DNA of 45,522 nt from Bacillales bacterium. GTDB taxonomy: Bacteria > Bacillota > Bacilli > Bacillales > DASSOY01. A program made the translations under genes and the position numbers. Positions within the stretch are counted from its first letter, which is position 1. Each line of letters starts with the position of its first letter. Positions 36,351 through 44,294 of this stretch are shown in pieces. The DNA lies in assembly GCA_035700025.1 (NCBI GenBank), contig DASSOY010000069.1, forward strand, positions 1-45,522, in the 5' to 3' direction. A model generated the notes under the pieces. It made no database searches. It was not told the origin of the DNA and saw only the letters and a program-made list of their open reading frames with translations.

Positions 36351-37018
36351 TCACTCGCCACCCCTCTCGAGGCGATGCGCTCAAACCATTTCGTTAAGCC
36401 GATGAGCGGCAGCGCCAAGATAAAGTATACGACGAGCAGCATTGTATAAATCGGAATCGTCATCGAGATGTTCGTGCTTTGAAACAAGCCGGCTTCGTAC
36501 GTCATGTCAGCAAGGCTGATCATGTAGACGAGGGAGGTCGCCTTCAACATTTGAATCAAATAATTTCCGAACTCCGGCAACATCATCCGCACCGCTTGCG
36601 GAAACACGACGAGCCTCATGCGCTCGAAGCGCGACATGTTCAGGGCAGTTGCGGCTTCGTATTGTCCGTGCGGCACGGCAAGAATCGCCCCGCGCACCAC
36701 TTCGGACATGTAAGCGCCGTAATTAAAGCCGATGCCGAGGATGCCAGCGAGCAGTCCGGACTGAAAATTCGTCAGTTCAAGACCGAGTAACCCGGGTAAA
36801 ACGAAGTAAAACCAGAACAATTGTACGATCAACGACGTGCCGCGAAACACTTCGACATACACGACGGTGAATTTGCGAATAAACGGGTTGGCGGACAAGC
36901 GGCCGAATCCGGCGATAAAGGCAATCAGATAGCCGACCACGACGGAACCAAGTAAGACATATAAAGTAATGTCCAAACCGCGCAAAAGAATCGGGAGCAC
37001 CTGCAAGTAATCGCCCAT
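36347..37018 (-). CDS. ehuC: ABC transporter permease, EhuC-like
   Basis: A 223-residue permease partner of EhuD, same family. LPILLRGLDITLYVLLGSVV begins the membrane part; YVEVFRGTSLIVQLFWFYFVLP is a strongly conserved stretch of this family, and HGQYEAATALNMSRFERMRLVVFPQAVRMMLP the coupling loop. AAGGGTG precedes the ATG. It lies 65 bases behind ehuB with a hairpin in the gap. Confidence 0.85.
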   Translation of the reverse strand: MGDYLQVLPILLRGLDITLYVLLGSVVVGYLIAFIAGFGRLSANPFIRKFTVVYVEVFRGTSLIVQLFWFYFVLPGLLGLELTNFQSGLLAGILGIGFNYGAYMSEVVRGAILAVPHGQYEAATALNMSRFERMRLVVFPQAVRMMLPEFGNYLIQMLKATSLVYMISLADMTYEAGLFQSTNISMTIPIYTMLLVVYFILALPLIGLTKWFERIASRGVASE

Positions 37019-37035
37019 CGGAAATCACCCTTTCT

Positions 37036-37070
37036 TCTTAAAGAACGGGCACCCGCCGAGCGGGTGCCCG
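37036..37070 (-). terminator. Intercistronic hairpin between ehuB and ehuC
   Basis: A perfect 10-base-pair GC-rich stem CGGGCACCCG / CGGGTGCCCG (37046-37055 with 37061-37070) with a 5-base loop, followed on the minus strand by TTCTTTAAG. The weak U-run suggests a leaky terminator or mRNA 3' stabiliser that keeps ehuB message in excess. Confidence 0.8.
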
Positions 37071-37083
37071 TATCTTCGCTGTT

Positions 37084-37980
37084 TTAGCCTTGACACAATT
37101 CTTCGGTTGTCGGTTCCCCTTTGTAGACGTTCGATTCGTCCCATAACGGGAGGTTCGTGATGATCTCTTTCAGCTTGCCGCTCTTCCGCAGTTCATCGAG
37201 TTTCTCGTTGTACGCCTTGCGCAGTTCGTCGGCGTTTTTGTTAAAGCCGGCAGCGCCGTAACTCGGCACACCTTCAACGTCGGGCTGCTCAAACTCCTGA
37301 ACGTATTGAAGTGCGTCGCCTCCCGCGTCTTTCACCGCTTTTTTTACCGTCAACTGCGTCGCTGTCGTCACATCCGCCCGACCCGTTTTCACGGCCGAGA
37401 ACCCATCAGCGACGCTCGAAACGGTCATGATTTGGCTTTCATCGACACCGACTTCTTTCAAGAAACCGAGCTCGGTACCGCCGTTCAACACAGCAACCTT
37501 CGCGCCGGTTTCTTTTATGTCTTTATAGCTGTGCAAGTCGAGCGGATTGCCTTTCTTCACGACGATCCCTTCCCCGTACACGATGCTGGGATGCGCGAAG
37601 TCGATTTGTTTACACCGATCCGGCGTGATTGCCATACCGGCAGTAATGACGTCAAGCTTGCCGGTTTTCACACTTGGGATAAGCTGCTGCCATTCGGCGA
37701 GCTGCCCTTTCAATTCTATACCCATCGACTTGAACACGGCGCGTGCGACTTCCACCGCGGCCCCGGTTAACTTACCATTCTCATCTTTGTACGCATACGG
37801 GGCTTCGTTGGAAAACCCAACGGTGATGTACCCGCGCTCTTTAATTTTCGCGAGCAGCGACTGTTCTCCTCCGCTGCCTTCGCTTCCGCCAGTTTTGCTC
37901 GCGCCTTCATCGGAAGACCCGCAAGCAGCAACAAGAGCAAGCGAAAGACAGACTGCAATAATGGATAAAATTTTTCTCAT
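37084..37980 (-). CDS. ehuB: Ectoine/hydroxyectoine-type substrate-binding lipoprotein
   Basis: A 298-residue family 3 solute-binding protein. The signal peptide has MRKIL, a hydrophobic core and the lipobox LVAAC (Cys21), then a Gly/Ser-rich linker. ITVGFSNEAPYAYKDENGKLTG, VITAGMAITPDRCKQIDFAHP and YGEGIVVKKGNPLDLHSYKDI match what I recall of EhuB, and the operon has the four Ehu components. Ectoine is a compatible solute, so the system would serve osmoprotection or nutrition. An amino acid substrate remains possible. Start ATG at 37980 with AAGGAGG ahead; the longer frame upstream has none. Confidence 0.8.
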   Translation of the reverse strand: MRKILSIIAVCLSLALVAACGSSDEGASKTGGSEGSGGEQSLLAKIKERGYITVGFSNEAPYAYKDENGKLTGAAVEVARAVFKSMGIELKGQLAEWQQLIPSVKTGKLDVITAGMAITPDRCKQIDFAHPSIVYGEGIVVKKGNPLDLHSYKDIKETGAKVAVLNGGTELGFLKEVGVDESQIMTVSSVADGFSAVKTGRADVTTATQLTVKKAVKDAGGDALQYVQEFEQPDVEGVPSYGAAGFNKNADELRKAYNEKLDELRKSGKLKEIITNLPLWDESNVYKGEPTTEELCQG

Positions 37981-38045
37981 AATGACCTCCTTCTTTTTTT
38001 CATGAAACAAGGGGCATGCAAGAACCCCAGACGTTTTCAACACTA

Positions 38046-38246
38046 TCATTGTATCAAGGGGAGAAATTGGGAACAAACGCCATATTTTCTGATTATCCAG
38101 AACATATCGTGAATAGCCGGGGAAGGGACGTCCATGGCACCGTATTCCTTAATAAATTCGTCCTTATGGCTCATATGTAGCCTAAGCCCTTCGATGCATA
38201 CCGAGACCGTCGATCGAAATTTCCGGTCGGAAAAATCGCCGACCCT
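38046..38246 (-). other. Open-frame remnant upstream of ehuB
   Basis: Between the stops at 38247-38249 and 38046-38048 the minus strand stays open for 66 codons. An internal ATG (38174) begins MSHKDEFIKEYGAMDVPSPA and runs 42 codons, but there is no ribosome-binding site and its 3' end contains the ehuB promoter. I recognise no family. Probably a decayed gene or chance. Confidence 0.25.
38048..38076 (-). promoter_or_regulatory. Probable ehuB promoter
   Basis: On the minus strand TTGTTC (38071-38076), a 17-base spacer and TACAAT (38048-38053), about 68 bases ahead of the ehuB start. The -35 is partial, as in regulated promoters. Confidence 0.6.
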
Positions 38247-38298
38247 TCATGATTCATATTCCTCTATTCTTTAAACATACTAACAGGGGAGGTTTTCT

Positions 38299-38730
38299 AT
38301 GATGTTTTCCTTACGCGGCGATGCTCACAAACTGTATGTAAAATTAAAAAGAACTTCCGAAACGGAAGGCGGCGTCGAACAATTGGAGGAACTAAAAGAA
38401 ATTTCGGACATCGAACGGTTTTATCAAACAGTCCCTTCTGCGACGTTAAAAAAAATCCGCTACCGCATGGTCAAGGAAAGAAAAGGAAACGGCATCGTTC
38501 CGATCCTCGTCACGGCTGCCCCTTGGCTCGCCTTTATATTGTCCGATCAGTTGCAGAAGCTGCTGAATAAAAACGCCGCCTTTCTCACCGGATTCATTTT
38601 GTTGTATAGTTTCTTCGTCACGCTCTCGCTCATCATTCATCATAGAGAAAAGGCGTGGGCGGCCGTTCACGTCGAAATCATTGAAGACTTGCTGAATACC
38701 GAAGATACGACTCGTCCTTCCGAATCGTAA
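38299..38730 (+). CDS. Membrane protein of unknown function
   Basis: A 143-residue protein. The first 70 residues are charged and helical (SETEGGVEQLEELKEISDIERF), followed by two hydrophobic segments, about 69-86 (VPILVTAAPWLAFILS) and 95-115 (FLTGFILLYSFFVTLSLII), and a charged tail with HHREKAW. Both ends are probably cytoplasmic. GGGGAGG stands 6 bases ahead of the ATG. I do not recognise the family. It stands alone between ehuB (divergent) and the MFS gene (convergent). Confidence 0.72.
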   Translation: MMFSLRGDAHKLYVKLKRTSETEGGVEQLEELKEISDIERFYQTVPSATLKKIRYRMVKERKGNGIVPILVTAAPWLAFILSDQLQKLLNKNAAFLTGFILLYSFFVTLSLIIHHREKAWAAVHVEIIEDLLNTEDTTRPSES

Positions 38731-38754
38731 GGCGTGGAGCTTCAATTTCCCATG

Positions 38755-38778
38755 AAAAAATGCCGTGCAATGACGGCA
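38755..38778 (-). terminator. Terminator of the MFS gene
   Basis: TGCCGT / ACGGCA stem (38761-38766 with 38773-38778) with a 6-base loop and, on the minus strand, TTTTTT (38755-38760). It lies between two convergent genes. Confidence 0.85.
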
Positions 38779-38786
38779 CCGGCAGC

Positions 38787-40046
38787 TCATTTGACGAACT
38801 GTTTCAAAGGTGTTTTTTGTCGTTGAAAGTTGCGCCGTTCCTTGTAAATGGATCGGAAGAAAAAGATCGCGGTTGCCCCCATCAAACCGTAAATGACGGC
38901 CATCCCGAACGAGCTCATGAACGATGCAGCGCTGAGACCGATTGCGCCAAGCATTGCCGCTCCCCTGCTGTTCAGCATATTGGCGGCCAAATATTTGCTG
39001 CGGTCACTTCCTTCCGCGATTTCCGACAATAACATTTGTTTTACTGGTGACATCATGATTTCGCCGATTGTCAAAATGAACATGAAGCCGGCGAGCACCC
39101 AGATGCTGTTCGAAACGGCGAGAACGACGAATCCTGAGGCAAACAAGAAGATACCGATGCTGATTTGCCTTTTATCCGACATTTTCCGTCTGGCAATCAT
39201 TCCGGTGATCAACAACGTGAACACAACCGCAAGTACGGAATTCTCAGTCATTAAAATCCCAAACAGCTTCACGCCGTCGATCGTGCTGCTGAATACATGA
39301 ACGGGTTGAAATTCCCCTTGCAACCGAACGCTGATATATTTGCCAAGCTGTTTCTCCAACCCAAGTGTCAATATGCCGGCAATCATGTATTTCAGGAAAG
39401 TGAAATTTTGAAAGACGAGTTTGTAGCTGCCCCAGATGTTTTTCAAAGGAGAAGTGAGGTTCGTTTTGTTTTCCGGCAAAACGCTCTTCGTTTCGGTAAG
39501 AAAAAAAGCGAGCAGAACGAACATGGATAAATTGATAGAACTCATGATAATTGTTAACTGAAAGAAATGCGTATCGTGAAAAAAAGCCCCGAGCAACGTG
39601 CCCGCCGCCATCGCAAAATTATTCAGCCAATAGAGAATACCGTATACTTTTTTTCGCTGTTCAAACGATGTCGAATCAATGACGAGCGCTTCCAGCGGCG
39701 GAAATTGCAAACCGACGCTGATGTTGAGAAACAACAACGACAAGAATGCAAAGATTGGAATGACATGTCCGGGAACGTTTCCCGCCGTCAAAAGAAGGGC
39801 AGACAGCAATTGCAGCACACTGCCGAAGACGATGATATTTTTCCGTCCAAATTTGTCGGCATAATACCCGCCGCTGAGACTCGCAACCATGCTGGCGAAA
39901 ACCGGCAGGAAAAACAAAGCTCCCGCTAATGCCGCTCCATAATATTTCGCGAAATAGATGGCAAGGAATGGAAAAATCAAGCACTGTCCACCCATGTTCA
40001 AAAAAGCAATCACCATTCGGATTTTTACGTTACGGTGCAATTCCAA
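38787..40046 (-). CDS. MFS transporter, probable drug exporter
   Basis: A 419-residue major facilitator with twelve predicted helices. The loop 2-3 motif reads GGYYADKFGRKNIIVFG (about 59-75), the hallmark of the superfamily. The N-terminal half contains many glycine-rich helices; the two halves are joined by a polar linker after FFLTETKSVLPENKTN. It resembles the MDR-type exporters of Bacillus. Start is TTG with GGGGGGAC 8-10 bases ahead. No neighbouring regulator is visible, so the substrate is open. Confidence 0.87.
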   Translation of the reverse strand: MELHRNVKIRMVIAFLNMGGQCLIFPFLAIYFAKYYGAALAGALFFLPVFASMVASLSGGYYADKFGRKNIIVFGSVLQLLSALLLTAGNVPGHVIPIFAFLSLLFLNISVGLQFPPLEALVIDSTSFEQRKKVYGILYWLNNFAMAAGTLLGAFFHDTHFFQLTIIMSSINLSMFVLLAFFLTETKSVLPENKTNLTSPLKNIWGSYKLVFQNFTFLKYMIAGILTLGLEKQLGKYISVRLQGEFQPVHVFSSTIDGVKLFGILMTENSVLAVVFTLLITGMIARRKMSDKRQISIGIFLFASGFVVLAVSNSIWVLAGFMFILTIGEIMMSPVKQMLLSEIAEGSDRSKYLAANMLNSRGAAMLGAIGLSAASFMSSFGMAVIYGLMGATAIFFFRSIYKERRNFQRQKTPLKQFVK

Positions 40047-40185
40047 TCCCGATCGTCCCCCCGTGCTTACTATTCGAACGCGAATTGTAACTTTCTAGTA
40101 CCGCCTTTTATTCTACACGTGCGAACATTAACATTCATGAGAATATTGGATGATTTTGTACCATGCCGAATTTACCAACTTTTAT

Positions 40186-40213
40186 AAAAAAAAACAGGTT
40201 GCCAAAACCTGTT
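40186..40213 (-). terminator. clpE terminator
   Basis: AACAGGTT / AACCTGTT stem (40193-40200 with 40206-40213) and a 5-base loop, followed on the minus strand by TTTTTTT (40186-40192), 24 bases behind the clpE stop. Confidence 0.9.
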
Positions 40214-40237
40214 TCTCAGGTGTTGACAACCCGATTT

Positions 40238-42385
40238 CTATGATCCTACGACAATCTCATTACCTCTTACATTCACGTTGATTCGCTCAACGTTCTCTTC
40301 TTCCAGCAACACGTCCGCGATGCCGTCCTCGACCTTTTCTTCGATCGTCCGCCGCAACGGACGCGCTCCGTATTTCGGATCGTAGCCAAGTTCCGCCAAT
40401 TTCACTTTTGCCTCGTCTGTCACGTGCAGCTTCATGCCTTGAGCTTCTATCGTTGCACGAACTTCATCAATCATCAAATCAACGATGCGAATCAAATGTT
40501 CGCGTTCCAGCGGCTTAAATTCGATAATTCCATCGAAACGGTTCAAGAACTCTGGCTTGAAGTATTGTGAAAGCGTCTCGAGCATGCCGGAATCCTGCTG
40601 ATCGCCGTCTTTACCAAACCCGACCGTTACTCTTTTCACAGCGCTTCCAGCATTGGACGTCATAATGATCACGGTATCCTTGAAGCTGACCGTCCGCCCT
40701 TGGCTGTCCGTCAAGCGGCCGTCCTCCATGATTTGCAGGAACATATGCTGCACATCCGGATGGGCTTTCTCAATTTCATCAAGCAGCAAGATGCTGTACG
40801 GTTTTCTGCGCACTTGCTCTGTCAATTGCCCGGCTTCCTCATGTCCGACATATCCCGGAGGAGAACCGATCAACTTCGACACGGAATGTTTCTCCATATA
40901 TTCGCTCATGTCGAGCCGAATCATCGCTTCCTCATCGCCGAACAATTCTTTCGCGAGCGACTTCGACAACTCCGTCTTCCCTACGCCTGTCGGTCCGGCA
41001 AACAAGAACGATCCGATCGGACGATTTTTCCGCTTCAAGCCCGCGCGGCTCCGGCGAATCGCCTTCGCCACTTTCTCAACCGCCGGCTCTTGGCCGATCA
41101 CCATCGCATTCAAATGCTCAGCCAAATGCCGCATCTTCGCCTGTTCGTCTTTCTGCAGCTTACGCACCGGAATGCCCGTTTTCCCTTCCACGATCCGCTG
41201 AATCGTTTCCACGGTGACTTTTTCCTTCTTCACCGCCTCGGTCGTATTCCGCAATTCCTCTTCAAGCTTGCGCTCTTCATCGCGCAGCTTCGCTGCGCGT
41301 TCGTACTCTTCCCGGGCCGTCGCCTCTTCCTTCTGCTTCGCAATCTCAGCAAGTTTGCTTTCGAGCGCAGACTTCCCTTCGTTCGCGTTCGCCAAATTTA
41401 TTTTCGAGCCCGCTTCGTCCAATAAGTCGATCGCTTTGTCCGGAAGAAAGCGGTCTTGAATGTAGCGATCCGACAACGTTACACAAGCGCGAATCGCCTC
41501 TTCCGTATATTCCACCTCATGATAGTCTTCGTATCGTTGTTGCAAACCTTGCAAAATTTCGACCGCTTCTTCGATCGACGGTTCGTCAACGATTACCGGT
41601 TGGAAGCGCCGTTCAAGCGCCGCATCTTTCTCAATTTTGCGGTACTCTTTCAACGTCGTCGCGCCGATCAACTGAATGTCGCCGCGTGCAAGTGCCGGTT
41701 TTAGAATGTTCCCGGCATCCATCGAACCGCCTTCGGCTTGGCCGGCTCCAACGAGCAAATGAACTTCATCGACGAAAACGATCGTATCGTCACGTTCTTG
41801 AAGTTCGCCGATCAGCTGTTTCATTCGTTCTTCAAACTGCCCGCGAATTCCGGTGTTGGCAACCAACGAAGAAACGTCGAGCAAGTAAATTTGTTTATTT
41901 CTAAGTTTTGCGGGCACGTCTCCATCGCAAATTTTCAAAGCCAACCCTTCCGCGATCGCGGTTTTCCCAACGCCCGGTTCACCAATCAAAACCGGATTGT
42001 TTTTGTTCCGGCGGTTCAACGTTTCAATGACGCGCTCCACTTCCTTCTCGCGTCCGATCACGGGATCAATCACACCTGCTCTCGCAGCTTGCGTCAAGTT
42101 GCGGCCAAGTTCGTCAAGCAACCCGCCGCCTCCGTCTTGCTTCGTTTCGGTGTGGATGCCCGTCTTTTTGCCATGATCCGCCGATTCATTCATGAACGAG
42201 TTAAACAAATCGTCGAACGGCGATTGACCGGCAAACGAAGTGAGACTGATGTCCGTCGGAAACTTCATTTCATTTTTTACCTTCGCATAACACGTTTCGC
42301 ACAAATGCAACGTTTGTTTTTTATGGTTGATTTGCATATTCAATTCGATTGCCGCAGGGTTTTTCTTGCAGTTTTGACAACGCAT
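40238..42385 (-). CDS. clpE: ATP-dependent Clp protease ATPase ClpE
   Basis: A 715-residue HSP100 unfoldase that feeds proteins to ClpP and disaggregates them. The N-terminus has a zinc finger, MRCQNC and LCETC (residues 1-30), which marks ClpE rather than ClpC. Two AAA+ modules follow: GEPGVGKTAIAEGLA with VFVDEVHLLVGAG, and GPTGVGKTELSKSLA with LLLDEIEKAHPDV. Between them a middle coiled-coil of about 60 residues carries a UVR-like charged stretch (EEYERAAKLRDEERKLEEELR). Start ATG at 42385 behind GGGAGG; longer frames overlap the promoter. It is controlled by the CtsR sites upstream. Confidence 0.95.
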   Translation of the reverse strand: MRCQNCKKNPAAIELNMQINHKKQTLHLCETCYAKVKNEMKFPTDISLTSFAGQSPFDDLFNSFMNESADHGKKTGIHTETKQDGGGGLLDELGRNLTQAARAGVIDPVIGREKEVERVIETLNRRNKNNPVLIGEPGVGKTAIAEGLALKICDGDVPAKLRNKQIYLLDVSSLVANTGIRGQFEERMKQLIGELQERDDTIVFVDEVHLLVGAGQAEGGSMDAGNILKPALARGDIQLIGATTLKEYRKIEKDAALERRFQPVIVDEPSIEEAVEILQGLQQRYEDYHEVEYTEEAIRACVTLSDRYIQDRFLPDKAIDLLDEAGSKINLANANEGKSALESKLAEIAKQKEEATAREEYERAAKLRDEERKLEEELRNTTEAVKKEKVTVETIQRIVEGKTGIPVRKLQKDEQAKMRHLAEHLNAMVIGQEPAVEKVAKAIRRSRAGLKRKNRPIGSFLFAGPTGVGKTELSKSLAKELFGDEEAMIRLDMSEYMEKHSVSKLIGSPPGYVGHEEAGQLTEQVRRKPYSILLLDEIEKAHPDVQHMFLQIMEDGRLTDSQGRTVSFKDTVIIMTSNAGSAVKRVTVGFGKDGDQQDSGMLETLSQYFKPEFLNRFDGIIEFKPLEREHLIRIVDLMIDEVRATIEAQGMKLHVTDEAKVKLAELGYDPKYGARPLRRTIEEKVEDGIADVLLEEENVERINVNVRGNEIVVGS

Positions 42386-42443
42386 CACAAGACCTCCCTT
42401 TTTCATTTCCATCCAAAAATCGATCAAAGCAGCAAAGGTTGAC

Positions 42444-42494
42444 TTTGACTTTCTTTGACCTTTTACGTTCATTATACCTTGACCTTTTTTGACT
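42444..42494 (-). promoter_or_regulatory. Two CtsR operators at clpE
   Basis: CtsR binds tandem heptads GGTCAAA-N3-GGTCAAA. Minus-strand site 1 (42478-42494) is AGTCAAA AAA GGTCAAG, between -35 and -10. Site 2 (42444-42460) is GGTCAAA GAA AGTCAAA, just behind the start of transcription, with a further GTCAACC next to it. Both have exact 7-3-7 spacing. B. subtilis clpE also has several CtsR sites. Confidence 0.92.
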
Positions 42495-42499
42495 TTCAA
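42471..42499 (-). promoter_or_regulatory. clpE promoter
   Basis: TTGAAA (42494-42499), a 17-base spacer and TATAAT (42471-42476) on the minus strand, about 85 bases ahead of clpE. One CtsR operator fills the spacer and another follows the -10. Confidence 0.85.
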
Positions 42500-42519
42500 G
42501 GGGGCCGCTCATGAAATTT

Positions 42520-42987
42520 TTACCTGAATCCCGGATAGGTTCCGACGCCGAAGGCATGATGCTGCCACAATTTATCAACAACCTGTTTTCGTTCCGCTTC
42601 ATCGATGCAATGGACGAGCACGATGACTTCCGTCAATCGCCTTTTTTTTCGATATTTTTTAAGTGCGTCCCGGTGCATGATCATTCGTATCGAAATGCCG
42701 ACGACAAAACCGAGTAAAGCGCCGATCACTCCCCAGACGATCGGTCCTGCCGGCAACACAAACCCGTAACTAGCTCCGATTACGGAAAAGGCCGTTCCTA
42801 ACACCATGCCTAAATCGATAAAGCTCAACCCGTCGGAAGAATGAATGGTATCGAAGATGTTCGCTTTCACTTTCCTTCTTTCGATAGGGACGGCCAAAAT
42901 GCGGTTTTTCGAAACACCGGTTGCCGTAAGATCGGCCAATGCAAGCTCAAGGTCGTTCGAATGATCGAATGAAGCAAATACGTACAA
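42520..42987 (-). CDS. Small protein with a membrane hairpin between two soluble ends
   Basis: A 155-residue protein of unknown function. Residues 1-37 (MYVFASFDHSNDLELALADL... RILAVPIER) look like the strand-helix-strand start of a small alpha/beta domain; residues about 58-77 and 82-103 are two hydrophobic, glycine-rich segments (glycine-zipper-like), then a very basic stretch, KKYRKKRR, and a final strand-helix (TEVIVLVHCIDEAERKQVVDKL). This is reminiscent of stress-related DUF1269/YflT-like proteins, but I am not certain. The start is TTG behind AGGTGA, one base after the stop of the upstream gene, so the two are coupled. clpE follows after its own promoter. Confidence 0.7.
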   Translation of the reverse strand: MYVFASFDHSNDLELALADLTATGVSKNRILAVPIERRKVKANIFDTIHSSDGLSFIDLGMVLGTAFSVIGASYGFVLPAGPIVWGVIGALLGFVVGISIRMIMHRDALKKYRKKRRLTEVIVLVHCIDEAERKQVVDKLWQHHAFGVGTYPGFR

Positions 42988-42988
42988 A

Positions 42989-43768
42989 TCATTTCACCTG
43001 CTTTACGGGCATGGTAAATTTGCCGCTTTGATAAGCATGCTTTAAAAGTTCTCTTTGCTGTTGCATGTAGAACTTGTTGTCAATGACGGTATTTAAGTAT
43101 GCGTCATACATAGAAAACCCGAAGATCGAAGGCAAAAACATGAACCAACCGGCATTTAACACTTCCGTCGCCTCCTGAAGCCTTCCCAGGAAAACAAGGT
43201 GCAAGGACGGCAAAATATTCGCGTTATAAATGACGAAAACCGACCAGAACATGAGAAAAAAGGCGATGGAGATCCGCCGCAAATAAAGCTGGCCGAGACC
43301 CGGAAGACATAAGGACCAGAGCACCGCGACTGTCGGAATACGCTTGTCCAAATAATTGATTTCAAAAGGCGTCAAATGCAAACGGGGAAGATTGAGCGGT
43401 TCGTGTTTGAGCAACAAATAACGACGGTTCAAATCGATCGTGGTCCGGTAGCTGTCCCAAATCGTATAGAAATAGAAGGGGATATAAAGCAGCGTCCACC
43501 GGGGATCCAATATATCGAGCGCTTTGTCGAATTGACCTGCGAATGTATAGATGATCGCGATATTTAAATGCATCCGAGTGTTGATGAAAATTTCCCATAA
43601 AAATAAGATGGAGCCTCTAATATGATTGTTCAGCAAAAATTGACCAAGACCCGGAAATGCGGCCGACCACCAAGCATTCACGAGCGGACTTTGCAAATAA
43701 ACGCCGGATCTGCCGAAGATGCCGATAATGACTCGTTTTTGTCCCGCACGATCCGTATTTTCATTCAT
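42989..43768 (-). CDS. Membrane protein with two PGLGQ modules
   Basis: A 259-residue membrane protein of unknown function built from two similar halves. Module 1 (about 35-120) has FPGLGQF (PGLGQ at 39-43) and WDSYRTTIDLNRRY (WDSY at 104-107). Module 2 (about 150-237) has LPGLGQLYLRR (156-160) and YDAYLNTVIDNKFY (221-224). In both, the PGLGQ and D-x-Y motifs are 65 residues apart. Each module has two to three hydrophobic segments. PGLGQ followed by basic residues recalls TM2-type domains, and the same motif pair occurs in the N-terminal extension of MdxF. It is coupled to the next gene. Confidence 0.75.
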   Translation of the reverse strand: MNENTDRAGQKRVIIGIFGRSGVYLQSPLVNAWWSAAFPGLGQFLLNNHIRGSILFLWEIFINTRMHLNIAIIYTFAGQFDKALDILDPRWTLLYIPFYFYTIWDSYRTTIDLNRRYLLLKHEPLNLPRLHLTPFEINYLDKRIPTVAVLWSLCLPGLGQLYLRRISIAFFLMFWSVFVIYNANILPSLHLVFLGRLQEATEVLNAGWFMFLPSIFGFSMYDAYLNTVIDNKFYMQQQRELLKHAYQSGKFTMPVKQVK

Positions 43769-43840
43769 TATGACCTACGCCCCACCCGTTCACGTATTCT
43801 CTTCACTATTTTTTCCAGACAAATGGCAATTATACAGGCA

Positions 43841-43867
43841 AAGAAAATCCCGCAGCACGGCTGCGGG
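43841..43867 (-). terminator. Terminator of the yjcZ-like gene
   Basis: CCCGCAG / CTGCGGG stem (43849-43855 with 43861-43867) and a 5-base loop, followed on the minus strand by ATTTTCTTT, just behind the small gene. Confidence 0.85.
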
Positions 43868-43879
43868 AATGCCCTGATT

Positions 43880-43972
43880 TTAGTAAACGTAGGCTGCTCC
43901 GACAATAATCAACAAGATGAACAACACGACGATCAAGGCGAATCCTGCGCCTGCTCCGTATCCGTAACTCAT
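43880..43972 (-). CDS. yjcZ: YjcZ-family sporulation small membrane peptide
   Basis: A 30-residue peptide below usual annotation limits: a Gly/Tyr start, MSYGYGAGAGF, followed by a single hydrophobic helix ALIVVLFILLIIVGAA and YVY. This is the pattern of the YjcZ/SscA-like sporulation peptides of Bacillus. AGGAGTG stands 6 bases ahead of the ATG, and a terminator follows. I could not fit a clean SigE or SigK promoter upstream; CATAAAGTG near 44021 resembles a SigK -10 but lacks a good -35. Confidence 0.88.
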   Translation of the reverse strand: MSYGYGAGAGFALIVVLFILLIIVGAAYVY

Positions 43973-44294
43973 CGTATCCACTCCTGTATCGAGGATTCGT
44001 GAGATTGCCTCACATTAACACTTTATGAGGAAAAACCGCGAGCGACATAGACTCCTGTACCGAAAATCAGCCCAAATCAAGTTAATGCTCCGGTAAATTC
44101 GAATATAACCAATCAACACACCATTCGCTTACCCCCGGAGAAAAAACGACGGGTACCATCGGTTATTATTTAGCTGGGGCAACAATTTGAAATGGGTGCG
44201 GCTCTCATTTCGGATCATGAAACGCCGCAAAGGAGTGACGTAAGAAAAAGAGAGACCGAAAAAACTTTATGTTAAACCAACGACATAATGGTTA
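43973..44294. other. Intergenic region without a supported gene
   Basis: 322 bases. It holds the upstream region of the yjcZ-like gene and the 3' flank of the DUF3231 gene. Open frames of 25-28 codons exist on both strands (for example from 44194 on the plus strand), but none has a suitable ribosome-binding site. AAAGGAGTG near 44229 is not followed by a start codon at the right distance. No clear hairpin terminator for the DUF3231 gene was found. Confidence 0.6.

Noticed and set aside
38254..38283. SigE-like promoter TCATATT-N15-CATACTAA before the gene at 38299
   Set aside because: The match is good, but transcription would start around 38290, inside the GGGGAGG ribosome-binding site, leaving no usable leader. 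Treated as chance.
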